Assembly: GCA_001592805.2 (NCBI GenBank)
Contig: CP051143.1
Coordinates: 2,706,635 to 2,770,634 of the forward strand
Source of the DNA: Peltaster fructicola
Taxonomy: Eukaryota > Ascomycota > Dothideomycetes
DNA: 64,000 bases
Direction: 5' to 3'
The notes under the pieces were generated by a model. It saw only the letters and a list, made by a program, of their open reading frames with translations, did no database searches and was not told the DNA's origin. This document shows, piece after piece, positions 20,667 to 33,819 of this stretch (position 1 is its first letter; each line of letters opens with the position of its first letter). The position numbers and the translations under genes are program-made.

Positions 20667-22665
20667 TCATAATTCATTCATCAGATCTATGTTCACAGCC
20701 TCTCCCCATCCCGAGCTGCCAAAGACTGCGTTCAGTGCGTTGAAGTCGATGTACGTCAGATCATTTGGCATCATCATGTCGTATGCATTGCCTCCCATCG
20801 GATCGATGTTTGCAGGCAATGGGTCCAGTGTGTAGGAACTATCCCAAGAGCCATAGGGCAGGATACCATCTACACAGCTCATGTCTCTAGCTGAGTTGCT
20901 TTGCCAATTTTGCTCAGCTGCCATCGTCTTAGCTCTGCTGATCAACATGTCCACGTAGTCCCACGTGCTGTCCTTGTTCTTCTTGTTGCCGTATATCTTA
21001 TCCCAGGTGGCGATGAATGGGCTCAGGACCTCCCACGACGTCTGAACCATTTGGGGATTGTTGCTGTGGCATATCTCTGCTATCACAATGGCCAGAGAGT
21101 TCCATTGGAGTTGCTTTCGATAGTACCAAAGGAATTGAGGACACTTGGGCTTACTGAGTAGCTTGTAGGTCGTACGAATGACATGAACGGATAGCCGTAG
21201 CATCTCCTGTCGTTGTGCGTCGGTCAGTGTGCCGTTCAGCAGAGCCTCTGCGGGATGCTGTATCGTCAGGTGGGTTTTGATCTGTCATGTCAGCGTGACA
21301 GGGCATGGACGTGATGAAGGGACTGACCATCAATACATCTGCCTGTCCCAAGATCATCCAGTCGTACGGCCTGCTTGAATGGCAATAACGCAGGTACTTT
21401 TCCTCGATAAGCTTCCCAAGCTTCCCGAACTCGTCCTGCATCTTCTTCCGCTGTCCAGTATCAATGGCGCCGTGGTTGGCCTTGCTCGTTGCCCACATTC
21501 TTACGTTGCTTCGCATGATCTCCCACCGTACGAGGACGAAGCACATGGAAGTCATGCCTAGCCGTGGTTCAGGCGGCTCAAGAGTACCTGGAGAGATATC
21601 GATGTCCTCGATGTTAGCTGGCAACCTGACAGTGCAGTTAGACATGTGGTATCGTCCGCCGTCCTCAGAGCATAGATGCTCGGCAGAGCAAATCGCCCAC
21701 CATAAACGTCGACGTATCTCGGCCTCGTACGGCGTATACTTCGTCCCTGGGTCCAGATGCATACCGATCCGCTGAGCACTCCTCACCGTTTCAGAGAACA
21801 GTGCCCAGGTCCGTGGTCCAGAGTCCTCACGACCGAAACATATCAAGTAGACCAATAATGCTTGCACATGCTCCAAATCGGGCACGACTGGGCTCCGCAG
21901 CAGGTTTTCGTCCAGTACTTGTTCGAAGCTCTTCAGCAAGAACCCTCTGCTCTGATGTAGGATGCTCAAGCATTCTTCAGTGCTGCAGCTGAGCGTAGCT
22001 GCATAGAAGACAGCTGCAGCAAGATTGGCGGTCGATGGAGCGGCGTGACCATCGAGGAGGGAGGACAGCTTCGAGGAGAAGGTCGGACAATGAACGACCT
22101 TTGTGATGGGATCTACTCTTGTCACGAAGAGATGCCATAGATCTGTGATCTGCTGTGGTGAAGGAGTGAAAGGTCCTCTTCTGAAAAACATGTCTGGAGC
22201 TGTCTGAACGTCATCTTCGGCGTATCTCTCGTTCGAGATAGACGCATGTGTGAGAGCTATGAGAGCATCTTTAACAAGGTCCTCCGAAGCTCGTTCCGGC
22301 TCACTTGCTGCCAATTGGTGTAGAGCGGTCTGCTCTCGTTCAAAGTTGAGACCTGGCGGTGCTGGTAGTGAGCGAGGCTGCTCCTCTGAAGTTTTGCTGG
22401 AAGACGGTTGTGACGGCACCGGATCGCTGAGATACTTGACGACATGCTCGAGATGTGCCTCTCGAGCTGGCTTGTCCTTCTTCCTGTATGGACCACGTTT
22501 GCGTTTGATGCTAGGATCGACAGTTGGATAGATGCATGGGAGGTCCGCCTTATGGCAGTTGGCGCAGCCTGAGGGCTCCCGATTGCATTTCAATTTTCGG
22601 CGCCGACAACAGACGCACGCTGTGCCAGGTTTGCCCACCATAGGCTCATCTTGTGCCGGCGCCAT
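20667..22665 (-). CDS. Zn2Cys6 transcription factor with fungal_trans domain
   Basis: Two exons, 22665-21328 and 21281-20667, with a 46-bp intron (donor GTCAGT, branch GCTGAC); the product is 650 residues. The binuclear zinc cluster is ACVCCRRRKLKCNREPSGC followed by ANCHKADLPC, with a basic linker KRKRGPYRKKDK. The middle region (about 160-450) carries the fungal-specific transcription factor domain: ITDLWHLFVTRVDPITKVVH, EAEIRRRLWWAICSAEHLC and ANIEDIDISP. The C-terminus is acidic and Asp/Asn/Met-rich and may be an activation region. The start is the ATG at 22665; the longer frame upstream begins at GTG. Its target genes are unknown and no pathway cluster adjoins it. Confidence 0.87.
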
Positions 22666-23064
22666 GAGAAGCTTGTTCACTCGCGACGTGCTCTCGAATG
22701 TGGGCCTCCAGAGTTGAGATATTTGAGATCATCGGGTGGTCGTCGTTGCGAGGCTGAGCAGTCCTTGCGCAGTCCGAACGTTAACAACACGAGGTGGTGC
22801 GCACGTCGTCGCAGATGAGCTGGCTTAGCAAGCACGGCACTCTTTCAACCTTGAGTCTATGCGAAGTACACAAGCCATCAGATGCAAACTCAAGCGATGA
22901 GACGAGCAGGGTTCTTCACTTGTGGAGCTCTATGAGACACCACCCATGTTGCGAATGTTGCTCGGGAAGACTTGAATCTCACACTCGACCTGACGGACAT
23001 CGTGAATGAGTGATGATATATGTACTGCTGATGGCATCGGCCTGCTCTAGCAAGAAGCTTCATC
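22666..23064. other. Intergenic
   Basis: About 400 bp between the 5' end of the Zn2Cys6 gene and the 3' end of AP-1 mu, both on the minus strand. It presumably holds the promoter of the factor; nothing specific is seen. Confidence 0.45.
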
Positions 23065-24497
23065 TTACTGCACATCAGGAAGTCTGACAGCGATGTCACC
23101 ACTCTGTGTGATATAGCGAACCCACGGCAAGCTAGGATATTGTAGCTGTGATGTGTCAGCGAGTCATTCTCTTCATGCCCGATCAGACTCACCTTCGGCT
23201 CAATGATCTTCAAGTATCGCACCTGGATACCGCTCGTCGTGAAGTATGGAATCTCGAACTTCACTTGTATCGGTCGTTTGCCTTTGCCTCCAGCAGATCC
23301 AACTCCTCCCATGCTGCCACCAAATCCTCCCATCATGCCACCGCCCTTCTCGTCGTCGCCACGGACACTGGGAAGACCTAGCTCTGCGCGCATCAGAAAC
23401 TCTTTACCGCCACCGAACTGCTTGATCTTCCACACTATCGAGCTCGTCTCGGGAGCGTAGTGGACAGAGCCGATATTGGTACGGAACTTGGGAGTGTCAG
23501 CGTCTTCTGGCACCGGTATCGATATCTGGACGTTGTTTGCTGTCGATCGTCGTTTGAATTGTGCTCGTGCCTGTGATGTTAGCGAGGATCAGGTGTGGAC
23601 GAGGACACTCACCTTCAGCATGTACTCGATACGGCTGCCTGAATGCGATTCGACCACACATTCGACCCAGATGAGCGGCTTGACTTGTGTGTTGAGGCGG
23701 TATGACATGAGCTCGAACTCTCCATCTGGTGGGATGAATGATATCGTTCGATCCGTCTCGAATCGTGAGAGTCGCACACACTGATGGAACTTGACGTCTT
23801 CCATTTCCACAGCCTTTCCTCTTGTGTTTCTGCCCGTTGCCTCAAACATAACCTTGTCGTTGAGACCGAGACGCAGCTCGGGCATGCCAGAAAGGTAGCA
23901 CTTCATCTTAACAGCTCCCAGGATCTCACTGCGTAGTACATTGCCAGCAGAGCTGACCAGTAGGTTGAGCGACTCGACAACGTCCAGGAAGACTTCGTTC
24001 TTGCGATATCGAAGACCCTCTGACCGCCACGACACAGCGTTCGTGACGGAGATGGGCACTCTTGCGACGTCGAGCTTGTGTGACTCTTGTGTAATGTATT
24101 CCTGCAGGATCTTGCTCTCTGTAGTCTGCGGGTGTCCAAAGTCCATCATCTCATCGAGGAGCTCGTATATAACGACGAAGTTGTCCCTGATACTCTCCTC
24201 TTCCAGCTCTTTGAAGTATTCTGTGAAGACTTCCACCAGCTTGTGTAAGAACAGGAGGATCTCGGCGGCATTACTGTTTCGTTTCGTAAGCGCAAGGAGG
24301 TAGAGGTTGTTGTGACGAATATAGAGGTAGTTGATGCCTTCATTGCTGAAGCATGGCGGAACTGATGAGGATTCTTCTTCTGCTTCTGAGAGCAGGATTG
24401 GGAACCGCTCGACTGCGCTCATGGGTATATCGCCGCGGTAGTTCCTTGCAAGGAGCGTTTTGCCCTTGAGGTCGAGGAAGAAGATCGCCGAAGCCAT
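23065..24497 (-). CDS. APM1: AP-1 adaptor complex mu subunit
   Basis: Three exons, 24497-23613, 23570-23193 and 23145-23065; introns are 42 and 47 bp with GTGAGT donors. The 447-residue product starts MASAIFFLDLKGKTLLARNYRGD, the longin-like N-terminal domain of medium clathrin-adaptor chains. It continues with NNLYLLALTKRNSNAAEILLFLHKL, then the mu-homology domain with VSWRSEGLRYRKNEVFLDV, FIPPDGEFELMSYRL and the end YPSLPWVRYITQSGDIAVRL. Mu1 binds Yxx-phi sorting signals in clathrin traffic between the trans-Golgi and endosomes. A Gly/Met-rich insert (about 365-390, GGGMMGGFGGSMGGVG) lies in a loop of the mu-homology domain. Length and motifs are normal. Confidence 0.93.
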
Positions 24498-25196
24498 TGT
24501 GCAGGTGTGCGAGGCGCAGTGCGCAGTGTTGTGTTGGGGTCTGCAGCTCCTGATAGCACACCTCAAAGGAAGATGGTCATTATGGGTCGTGGGCGCATCA
24601 AATGTCTTGGTCTCTCGTGGTGTTTCCTAAATGACAAGTATGTAGTGTGAGGATGTTTGTATATGCTCAATGAAGCCGAAATGTGGAAACACTTCCGGCT
24701 TTTGCTCATTGAGGTCTGGGTGCACACATCACGTCAGGTGGATCTACGTTGCAGGCCCATATTCATCCTACACAGGTGCGCATTATGGTCCCCTTGCGCT
24801 CTTCACCTGCGGATAGGACGCTGAGATCACGAGGAAAAGACATCTTCTCGGTGTACCCACGAGGTATCGCGACTTCAGGCGTCCATCATCAGGTGCAAAA
24901 CGAACGCGGTGGAGAACATGCCAGACAGAGCAGTGCATTGATCTCGTCTCGAGCCTGACTCGGTCTTCGGCGAGAGAACAATATACTGCTCATCAAATCT
25001 GTTGGCATATACATTGCTCCTGCAGTCTGATGTCTGGTTCCACAACACAATGGCGATGAGAAGGCCTGACAGTCGTAGGCTTGTGGCCTTTCCCGATACC
25101 ACTGAGACTACGCAAGATCACCTCGGAGCCTGGAGCATGGCAAATTGCTGCATCAACGTGTATACAGCAACGGTGCCCACTGCGATATCTACTCGA
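24498..25196. other. Intergenic
   Basis: About 700 bp between AP-1 mu (5' end) and the secreted protein gene (3' end). No coding pattern or RNA gene is recognised. Confidence 0.5.
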
Positions 25197-26602
25197 TCAT
25201 TGAAGACCACCCCAGGTGCCCTGTCCACAAGGCCCATCTCCCGCGGTCGCCACAAAGGCGGGTTGTGATCTAGCTACGAACCGGAACGCAACGAAAGTAG
25301 GACTGCAAGTAGTGACGATCGCAAGATCACAAGCAACAACGCCATTAGTTGCCTGGCGGAACAAGAATCCACCACAGTTGGCCGTTGACTGGCATGCCAC
25401 ACAGCAGGCATCGGCCGTTTGATCGCTGGTGCGCAGGAAGGTGGTACCAGTGTATCTGGCAGCATCGTTGATGTTGGTTGAGCCGACACGGTTGATGAGG
25501 TTGTCTGCTCCACATGCAGCGTATGCTGTCTGGAGCGGTAGATAAGAGGTAGTGGTCGTGCTCACTGTCGTTGTCGTGGTCGTGGCTGATGTCGCTGTCG
25601 CGGTCGTAGTGACTGTGTTGGTTGTCGTTGTGCTACTGGTTACGGTAGTTGCTGCTGGCAAAACAGTGATCGTGGTGCTACTTCTGACTGTGCTTGTCAC
25701 GCTCACTGTTGTTGGGTTGCCAACAGTAAACGTCGTTGTCTTGGCTGCTGTAACGGTTCTGTAGCTGATCGATACTGTGACGACGGCCTTGTAGCACGTA
25801 ATGACTGATGGGTACGGTTGATTCTTGTCACAATCCGACTGGAAAGTGGGAGTTGCCGATGCCTTTGCGGATGACGAAGACACTACCTTGAGAGTTGACG
25901 ATGCCTTCACGGACGATGAGGGCACTGTGTTGAGACTTGCCGATGCCTTTGCGGACGACGAAGACACTGCGGTGCGTTTCTCGAGCTCACCGTCCTCCAT
26001 CATTGCATCACGCTCTTCCAGTGTCGCTTCGTCCGACTCCAGCGCCCTCTTTGCTCGAGTGCCTCCTCCACTCTGCACGACTGAAGGAATGGACGCGATC
26101 GGGGTGAATCCAGATGATGTCGAGAACGTCGTAGTGGTAGATGAAGTCGAGGTAATTGTGGAAGTGACGGTATCGATTTCGGTGGATGCTGCGGCACTGT
26201 CAGCGAGGAAGTAGTGAACCGCTGACCAACTTACAGATCGTGGTTGTTGCTGTATTTGTCACAACTGAGGTCGCTGTCGTTGTTGTGGTAGCCTGTCAAT
26301 GTTAGCATGATGTCCTGCGACCAGCTCCCTCTACTCACAATGACCTGCTGGCCAGTAACGGTGGATGTGTCCACGATCGTCGTTGTCACTGTAGTTGTTG
26401 GTACTGCTGCTGTCACTGTCGTCGATGGTGTGATGACTGTGATCTGAGTCTGTGGGATCGTGTACGAGCGAGTCTGCGTCGTCGATGAGACAGCGCCTGA
26501 TGTTGCAGCATAGCTGGTCAGGCAGACCTGCTTGGTCCAGCTGCTAAGTGTCGGCAGTGGAGATGCTGAGAGCAGCGGCAGGAGGATCAGTGATGCATGC
26601 AT
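25197..26602 (-). CDS. Secreted Thr/Ser-rich protein with Cys-rich C-terminal domain
   Basis: Three exons, 26602-26339, 26292-26235 and 26188-25197, with 46-bp introns; 437 residues. MHASLILLPLLSASPLPTLS is a signal peptide. Next come long Thr/Val/Ser stretches, expected to be O-mannosylated, and a KR site near residue 150. Three 14-residue repeats of the SSSSAKASA type are encoded by a 42-bp repeat. The final 105 residues are Cys-rich: QTAYAACGADNLIN, ACCVACQSTANCGGFLF and ACDLAIVTTC, the look of an apple/PAN-like extracellular domain. No GPI signal is obvious, so a secreted or wall-bound protein is likely. A frameshifted paralogue lies at 54532-55821. Acceptor choice for exon 3 (26188) is fixed by frame. 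Confidence 0.75.
25853..25978. repeat. 42-bp tandem repeat, three copies, in coding sequence
   Basis: Copies start at 25853, 25895 and 25937 (TTGCCGATGCC... or TTGACGATGCC...). Each codes for a 14-residue Ser/Lys/Ala unit in the secreted protein on the minus strand. Confidence 0.85.
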
Positions 26603-27899
26603 CGTGTGAGAATACAGAAGAATGTCGAACCCAAGCCAGACGCCCAAGCTTTATAGAATCTTTTCACGCTCGAGAAGAGAGCAGACTCAGCGGCACCTCC
26701 TTTGCTTGTAGTGCAAGCATCGTTGGTATCGCTTCGAGAGGAAGCAGTCCAAGGCGTTGAAGCCAAGGCACCATGCTCAATAGAGGACTGCAGGCTTTGT
26801 CTCGCGCTGAGCGATCCCCACTCGAGGCTGTCATAATACCAGAGCTTGCGCTGGTTAGTAGCGAGGAGTTATACCGTAAGGTTTTCTTCGCTCAGAGAAC
26901 ACTGTCGACAAAGCGCAGACTATATGGTTGTGAGGAGGGTTTGAGGATGTAAGGCTGCTCTGGCTAGCTGAGAAGTCCTAATACAGGTTAGAACGCATCC
27001 TAGCAGCCACCTAGAGTGACTAAGAGAGCAGCCGGCGGCAGTCCAGAATGAACGTGCCAAGGACGCTCTCGGTCGATCCGTGTGAGGCTTCTTCCTAGCC
27101 AGGCTGATGATAGCTTGCTGTGACACTACTGTGAGGCGAGTCCACGCGCTTGCTCTACACGAGCTAAGACTGCGGATGTCACACGATATGCTGTCCTGCG
27201 GCAGTGACAGAGTGTAAGAGTCTAGTTCAAGCTCCATGTGGCCAGTGATCGTCCGGCAGGAGGAATCACGACCATGCCGTATGGCTGCTTGCTCGTTTCT
27301 AAGCACTGTAGTGCACAAGCCTCCAGGCGTCGAAGAGAAGCTCGTGGTGAGAGTATGGCGACTTGAGCTTCGTGAGCCGCTCATGGTGAGACGGCCACAC
27401 TATCTTGAGACCGGTCCTCCTGTGGTAGTATGATCAAAGCATTCAGAGCAGGGTGAGCAACACCAAGGGCAGGACGTGGTGGAATGCAAGTGGTGGACAA
27501 GTGTCAACCAGAGACTGCCTTTCAGCATTGCGCCCACCTACCGTAGCGAGTCATCGCTCTTAACGACATGAGATCATGCGAATTGCTTGCTTGTTGGGAG
27601 CATGTGGTTGCCAGCACGAGAAACGTAGTCCTCAGGACATTGCGAATGTTCTTGGGTGTTGCCGTACCATAGAAGCAAATAGCAGGACCTGCAACAGATC
27701 TGAGAAGGGCATTCTCTGATGCACGAGACTGTGATGCAGATGTCGGATCGTGATGGAGGTGGTGATGATCCTGTCAAGGCATAATTGCATGCCTGTCGTT
27801 AGTAATACTACAATGCACGGACCATCGCTCTCCCGAGACCGATTTCCTGCAATGGCTCTTGCACTCTGCTGCTTCATCACTGCAATTCGCACATCAATC
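26603..27899. other. Intergenic, 1.3 kb
   Basis: No recognisable gene. The longest frame is a 154-codon ATG-started minus frame at 26920-27384, of low-complexity Ser/Arg/Leu composition and without domains. The promoters of the two flanking divergent genes lie within. Confidence 0.4.
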
Positions 27900-28687
27900 A
27901 TGGCGTCTCATCTGACCATCGCATTGCGAGCGCTCGAGATACGCCCATCGTCGACGAAGTTACGCACCGCAGCACAGTACCTACCTGTCACAGCTCGAAG
28001 AAATGCCTCACATCAAGCACAAGGTCGAGCAAATAAGGCCAAGCAAGGACCAGGAAAGAGATTGGGCGCAAAGAAGACTGGAGGAGAATATGTTGTGACG
28101 GGCAACATCATCTACAAGCAGCGAGGGACGCTGTGGTTTCCTGGCGACAATTGCTTCATGGTATAGTCATTGCATTGGAGGATGAACTGGTAGCTAATGC
28201 TGAGAAGGGACGCGATCACACCATACATGCAGCAGAGCCTGGCTATGTACGCTATTACCGCGATCCTCTACGACACCCAAAGCGCAAATACATTGGAGTT
28301 GTGTTCAATAAAGAGCAGGAACTACCACAACCTCCCAACGCGCCTCGAGTACGAAGACTAGGTATGCTGGCTTTCCAGAAGCCCGGCCCTGTCCAAGATG
28401 CGCTTTCCACAGTCGAGGAGCAGAACACCGCCATAGCGGCTCCTCAGCGACGACGCAAGTCGAAGATCGAGCCATTGAAGCCAACCTTACGTCCAGGATA
28501 CCAATACCGTATAGCGAACTGGGAAATAGGTCAAGAGGCCGAGAGGGTTGGTACAGCGAAGCGAGTTGTGCCTTTCCAGCCAGGCAATAGGTGGATCGCA
28601 TGGAGAAAGAGGAACGAGGCAAAGGCACGAGTTGCTGAGAAGCGAGCACTCGGAAGAGGTGGCAAGAAGAAGCCCGTGAAGATGTAA
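27900..28687 (+). CDS. Mitochondrial large ribosomal subunit protein bL27m
   Basis: Two exons, 27900-28160 and 28205-28687; a 44-bp intron (GTATAG...GCTGAG) has the branch site GCTAATG. The 247-residue product starts [18 protein letters not shown], an Arg-containing mitochondrial presequence. The bL27 core follows: [52 protein letters not shown], then across the splice [21 protein letters not shown] fungal C-terminal extension of about 140 residues is Lys/Arg-rich, as in yeast Mrp7. bL27 lies near the peptidyl-transferase centre of the mitoribosome. The join is supported because only it links the GDNC and GRDHTI halves of the conserved block. Confidence 0.92.
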
Positions 28688-29846
28688 GAGCTAGGATTGA
28701 GGACGACATAACAAGGTGACACTATGATGAGGCTACATTGGGATTCTCCAGATGGGGCGGCAAGGGTGCCTGTCCGGCGCAGTCTGAGCAGGCCGATATC
28801 AACAAAGGCCTGCAGACTCAATGCCGACATGCATACGAGCGATGCAGCATATACGTGGCAGGGGTCCTTTGGCCATTACAGATGCGATCGATCCGCGCAG
28901 AATGATGAGATACCCTGTTGACCACACTTGCCGAATGGTTTGGATGACTTTCTGCAGTATGGTCCATCTTCGCTCGCCATCTGGTTGCTGTTGGTTCACG
29001 ATAGCGCCTGGATAGTCGCACTGCTTGTCAGACGATTCCTCGATCCATTTCGTCAACAGCAAATGCACACGATCGGAATCCGCCTGCACGAAACGTCACT
29101 CATGCAATGCTCTGTTGACCTGCAGAGGTCTTGCACGAAGCAATAAAGACAATGTATCCTAAACTGCTGTTTTCGTCGCACACGCGTGTGTCAAGATCTG
29201 ACTTACTGGTCGACTAGAGCCGGTAGACCACGGTGAACAACGCATGCGCCCTGTCCTGCTGCATTGTGTTTTGTTGGCCATCTTGGCGGCCTACCAGTCG
29301 ACGCTGGCGGCATATTCTCTGACGACCTGCGCTAAGAGACTGATTGGCAACACGAAGTGAGCGACTTGCATGGACACGTCGCTGGCATCTGCAGCTGTCT
29401 TGCTTCACAACCAATCATCGTCCACAAAGGCCCTGATACTTCGCTACCTTTCTCTCTTGCGATGACTTGGCTCGTGATCAGCGCCCGCATGCTTGTTGGC
29501 GATGTTCTTGGACACTTTGGACCTTAGATAACTTCTCTCTCATCATCCATCATCGCTATGAGGCGCGAGAGACATCCTGCCGACATGCATACTTGCGACA
29601 TTGTTCCTGCCGAACCTAGACTCACCTCCTGATGTCCTCGGGAGGATGCTCGCCTCACTCTGACCCACTGCCGATCATGGGACCTCCAGCGCTCGACGGC
29701 AGCGAAAGCCTTCGAGGTAACGGTGCGTAAACAGACTTCAGCATTACATTTCAGCTGCTCGAATGACTGGTGGTGCGTCTAATGCGCAGGCGCACTCACT
29801 AGTCTTTCGGTTCCTCGTTCGATGTGTTGGCAATTGCCGCTAACTC
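28688..29846. other. Intergenic, with possible leader exon
   Basis: About 1.1 kb. No gene is seen up to about 29676. At 29677-29716 an ATG-started 40-nt stretch ends at a GTAACG donor. With the strong branch/acceptor TGCCGCTAACTCATGGATCATGCAG ending at 29859 it could be a first coding exon of the next gene. Confidence 0.35.
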
Positions 29847-32800
29847 ATGGATCATGCAGTGCCTGTATCACCTTCTCCATCGCTATACCGTGCCACATCA
29901 TGGACAAATCTTCGGTCCGTGCCAACAGAGGGATCCCAGCTGAGACTGCCCGCCTCCAAACTCCGCCCTTCGGTTTCATCGCCGGTCTTTCCCAAGGTTG
30001 ATCTACCATCTGGACCTACGGATGGCCGTGATGAAGACACCTTGGTGCGCTTACCGGTGACCGATGGACATCTGGACTCAGCAGACATGCACGCAGCACC
30101 ACAGTCGGTAGAGGCCGCAACGAACACGACACAACAGACCACTGAATGTGCAGCACCAGTATCACTATCTGGTCTCCTCGATGCAATACGAATGGACGTT
30201 CAGCAGTGCAGACGAGCAAGGACGCAACGTGCGCTGCTTCATAGGACACACCAGGCCATCGCACGCAATTACCACCTCACATCATTATCCCACCAAGTAC
30301 GAGTGACTCTGGTAGACTGCATCCGCTCCGAAGACAAGGACAGCTTCACGACACTGTTTCGCGCAGTACAAGATGCCTCAGTACAGGAGCCAATCGCTTC
30401 CACATACTGCGAGGATGACGAGGTAGAATGGCTCACCAAACTGTCTTCAACCTCACGTACAACACTGTTATCCTTTTTGACTAACATTAGATTCGATCAG
30501 ACATACCTCGCGACCCGTATCGCAGCTCTGTCTCAGAAGAACCTTATCGCCCTGCTACCAGGATCTGGAAAGGCTGAGTCTGTCCTTGGTAACACCACAT
30601 CCAGAAGCACTCTACCGCTTGGTTATGCTGTGGATCAGCTCATCGATCATCTAGGTGCTGGCTCTCCTGGGTGTCCGCTGGATTCTATCTGGAATCTGGT
30701 CAGGACTAACGGCGATACCGAGCAGAGTCAGAAGGTCTGGGCAACCGTCTGTGCCAAGCTCATCCACGAGCAGAAGCCTGGTAGTGAGAAAGTTGTGGTT
30801 CATCTTCTCAATCGCTTCTCCGAGGCTTCACGATGGAGTGGCCATGCTGCTATCGAAGAGTGGATGACCGACGTCTTGCAGCATGGCAGATTCCTACTGG
30901 ACCAATCTAGGTCCTTCCGCCAGCGCATGGAGATGACCCAGGAGTCCTGCAGCGAGGAGACACAGCGCAAGGAGGCCTTCCTCTCGACTGCAGCATCCAG
31001 ATTGCTTGAAATTCTTGGAACTGGCAAGCTCTTCTCTCCAAGCACCCTGAGCTTCAGTGATAAGATTGTTGCAAGCTTGAAGGAATCACCCAAACACCAC
31101 AAGGCCTATCCTGCGTTCGTGGTCACTCGCTGGCTAGCTCTTTCTTATCTGCCTGATCTCCTCTGTTCTCCGGAGGTTTATGGCTTGCTAGATGACCATA
31201 TCGTTTCGGAACTGGCCAGGGCGAGGATCCTCAAGGACATCTGCAGTCGTGTACAGCGTATTGTTCTGGACGTACTGCATGCTTGGTTGGTGCTACCTAT
31301 GTTGCAAGTGTGGTTTGCTAACGTTCATCAGGCGACACAACAAATCTGCTTCCGAGCATGATCTATTGAGTATGCACAACATTCTGGCCATCTTCCAAGG
31401 AGAAGCGCAACCCAAGATGGCCGATACATCCCATGGACTATCAGCGGAGTCTTCCTGCACCTCACTTCTCGCGATATCCGTCGACGATGTGCTTGCATCC
31501 CTAGATGCACTTCAGCCAAGTGAAAGGACGGCATCGATATCATCTGATCAACAAACACTCCGCTCCGGGTTGCACTCGTCAGCCTCATCGATCTCTGGCT
31601 TCTCACTGTTTCGTTCGAACGGTCTGCCGTCCTCGGAAGAGCTTCTGGGTCATTCGCAGTGGACGGAACGCGGGGACAGTAATCTTGACCTCGACTTGCT
31701 ACATGTCAGAGAAGAGCTAGACGACATATCGAGTGCCGCGAACACAACTGGCCAAGGTTCCTACTCTATCTTCAAGATAGATGGGCGGCACCGCTCAGTA
31801 TCAGCACGAAACGACGATTCTAGTGAAGTCCACCTTGACTCACCCCCATGGTGGAGTGATTTACTTGAGATTCTTCGAGTGCAGACCAACCTAGCGAGTC
31901 CGTGCTGGCCACCATCCGTTCCACTACAGGTACAGCTGTCTACACTACTGGACAACATCTCCACCGAAGCGGAAGCTCAGGACGACTTCGTCATGGCACA
32001 CACTTTGCTCGGCATCTCTCACAGCATGACAGAGCTTGTACAAGAGCAAGGGCAACATGGTCTACAGGTTGTACTTAACCAGAGCTTCAGCGATGCAGTA
32101 ACATCCTCCACAGCAGCAGCACAGGCTCTATCTGCTTATGACATCGCTCTACAGTCCGCACAGGATGTACTTGCGAGGATGAGCACCGCTCTGAACAAGT
32201 CTTGCAAGGCTTTGGATGTCCTTCGCGACAAGATGTGGTATACCGCCACTGTCAGGACGTCAGCAGAGTACGAAAGACTTCAAGGCCTGATCGGAGCACT
32301 TCGTTCAATGTCCAGGAAGCGCACAACATCCAAAACTATACATATGCTACGAACCACGAGCAATACTCGACCTGGCTTGTTGCCTCCCATGAAGTCGGCC
32401 TCCCAGATCCTCGAGCTCGTCAGTGCATCCCAAGAGCATGGCAATCTCAACAAACTCAGCAGCGAGCAGTCTCTTGCCGTCAAGAAATGGCTCGAGTATC
32501 ACCAGGTACACAACCTTTGCACTACGGAAGAGCGGATCCACAAGCTGTGTATGGAAGTAAGGAAGGCTGTCGATGTTCTGGCCAATCCGAACGAAAGAGA
32601 ATCAATGCTGTGGGAGGACCTCCTGTTCAAGGGTATCAAACCTGCTGCGCTACAGCTGCCAATCCGTCGACGAGAGAATAGTCGGCCGATGACACCGGCA
32701 TTCTTCATGCCGTACGGCACTACAAGAGCACCCCAAGCACTGTCGAATACAAGCTCGTATGAGTACATCGATGCGAGGAGTCCCACGCTTACTAGTCGGT

Positions 32801-33819
32801 CTTCGAACAACTTCTGGTCTCCTGCCGTGACTGAGACGCTTTCCTTGTCAAGCGCAACAAGTGTAGGATCAGGCTGGCACGCGAATCGACATCAGAAGCT
32901 CTCCCAAAGGCTGGAGAAGCAATTGTACCACCGCATTACTGGCTTCATCCTCAGCGAGTTCAATCTGTACGAGAACGGCAGTGAGACGGATCGGGCGCTA
33001 TGGTCTGGTATAGGTGGTCAACTGCTCAAGCATCAAGCTCTTCGGTCACAAACTTCGCGATTCGACTTCCACCGAGCCTTCAGAACGATGCTTACACGAT
33101 TCAGCACGACACCAAACCCTCAGATCAAACTAAAACAGCTTGTCGAGATGCAGAAACTGTTGCCAGCGTTCATGTCTGACACTGGCAGGTCAATGGTCGA
33201 CGGCTTTGTCGAGGTATTCTCCGATGCTTCAATTCGGCCAAAGACACTGCTACGAGACCTACAGTACATTGCATCATTGGTTCCGTTGTCAGTTCTCGAG
33301 GACTCTACCACTGGTGATGCGTTCTTGAATGCTGCAGTCGCTGCGTCAAGGCTGAAGAAGGAGAGCGTTCGGGTGATGGTCGAGACAGCCGATGCTATCA
33401 TTGCTTTCCATACGAGCAATCGTGGATCTGCATCACTTGCACAGCACCAGAGAGACGCAGCAACCTTTGCCAGCGTAACACACCGCCCAAGCGTCGACAT
33501 TGCTGCTTACAGCATGTCTGATGCCGGGACCTTGCTGCAGATAGCCGCGAAGGACGGTAATGCAGCAGCTCAACGTGAGCTTGCGACACTCTACCTGACG
33601 CACCCAGATCTGATGGAGCATGTCGTCGCACCCTTCGCGCAACCCAAAGAGGTGTTCAGAGATGAGCTTGAGAACAAGTGGAAGACGCACGACAGGTCGA
33701 GATGTGATCCTCTAACGATGTGCGTCGCTCACCATTGGATGTTGCTTAGTAGTAAACGAGGCGACAGTCTTGCCAAGGAGCATCTGAGGCAGAGAGAAGA
33801 GATGGAGAGGCTGCCTTGA
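29847..33819 (+). CDS. Large conserved-looking protein of unknown function, Sel1-like end
   Basis: Exons 29847-31285 and 31332-33819; the 46-bp intron has a perfect GCTAAC branch site and restores HAWRHNKSASEHD across the junction. The product is about 1,308 residues. I do not recognise the family. The N-terminal 110 residues are Ser/Pro-rich and disordered. The middle is largely helical, with Ser-rich interruptions around residues 570-640 and 940-1010. Near the C-terminus, DAGTLLQIAAKDGNAAAQRE and LATLYLTHPDLM, then CVAHHWMLLSSKRGDSLAKEHL, resemble Sel1/TPR-like helical pairs. That suggests a scaffold or adaptor role, which is inference only. If the upstream mini-exon (29677-29716) is real, a 143-bp intron replaces the first four residues and the start moves there. 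No targeting signal is seen. Confidence 0.7.

Noticed and set aside
25552-25764. Val-rich frame on the plus strand
   Set aside because: It is the complement of Thr-rich codons of the secreted protein.
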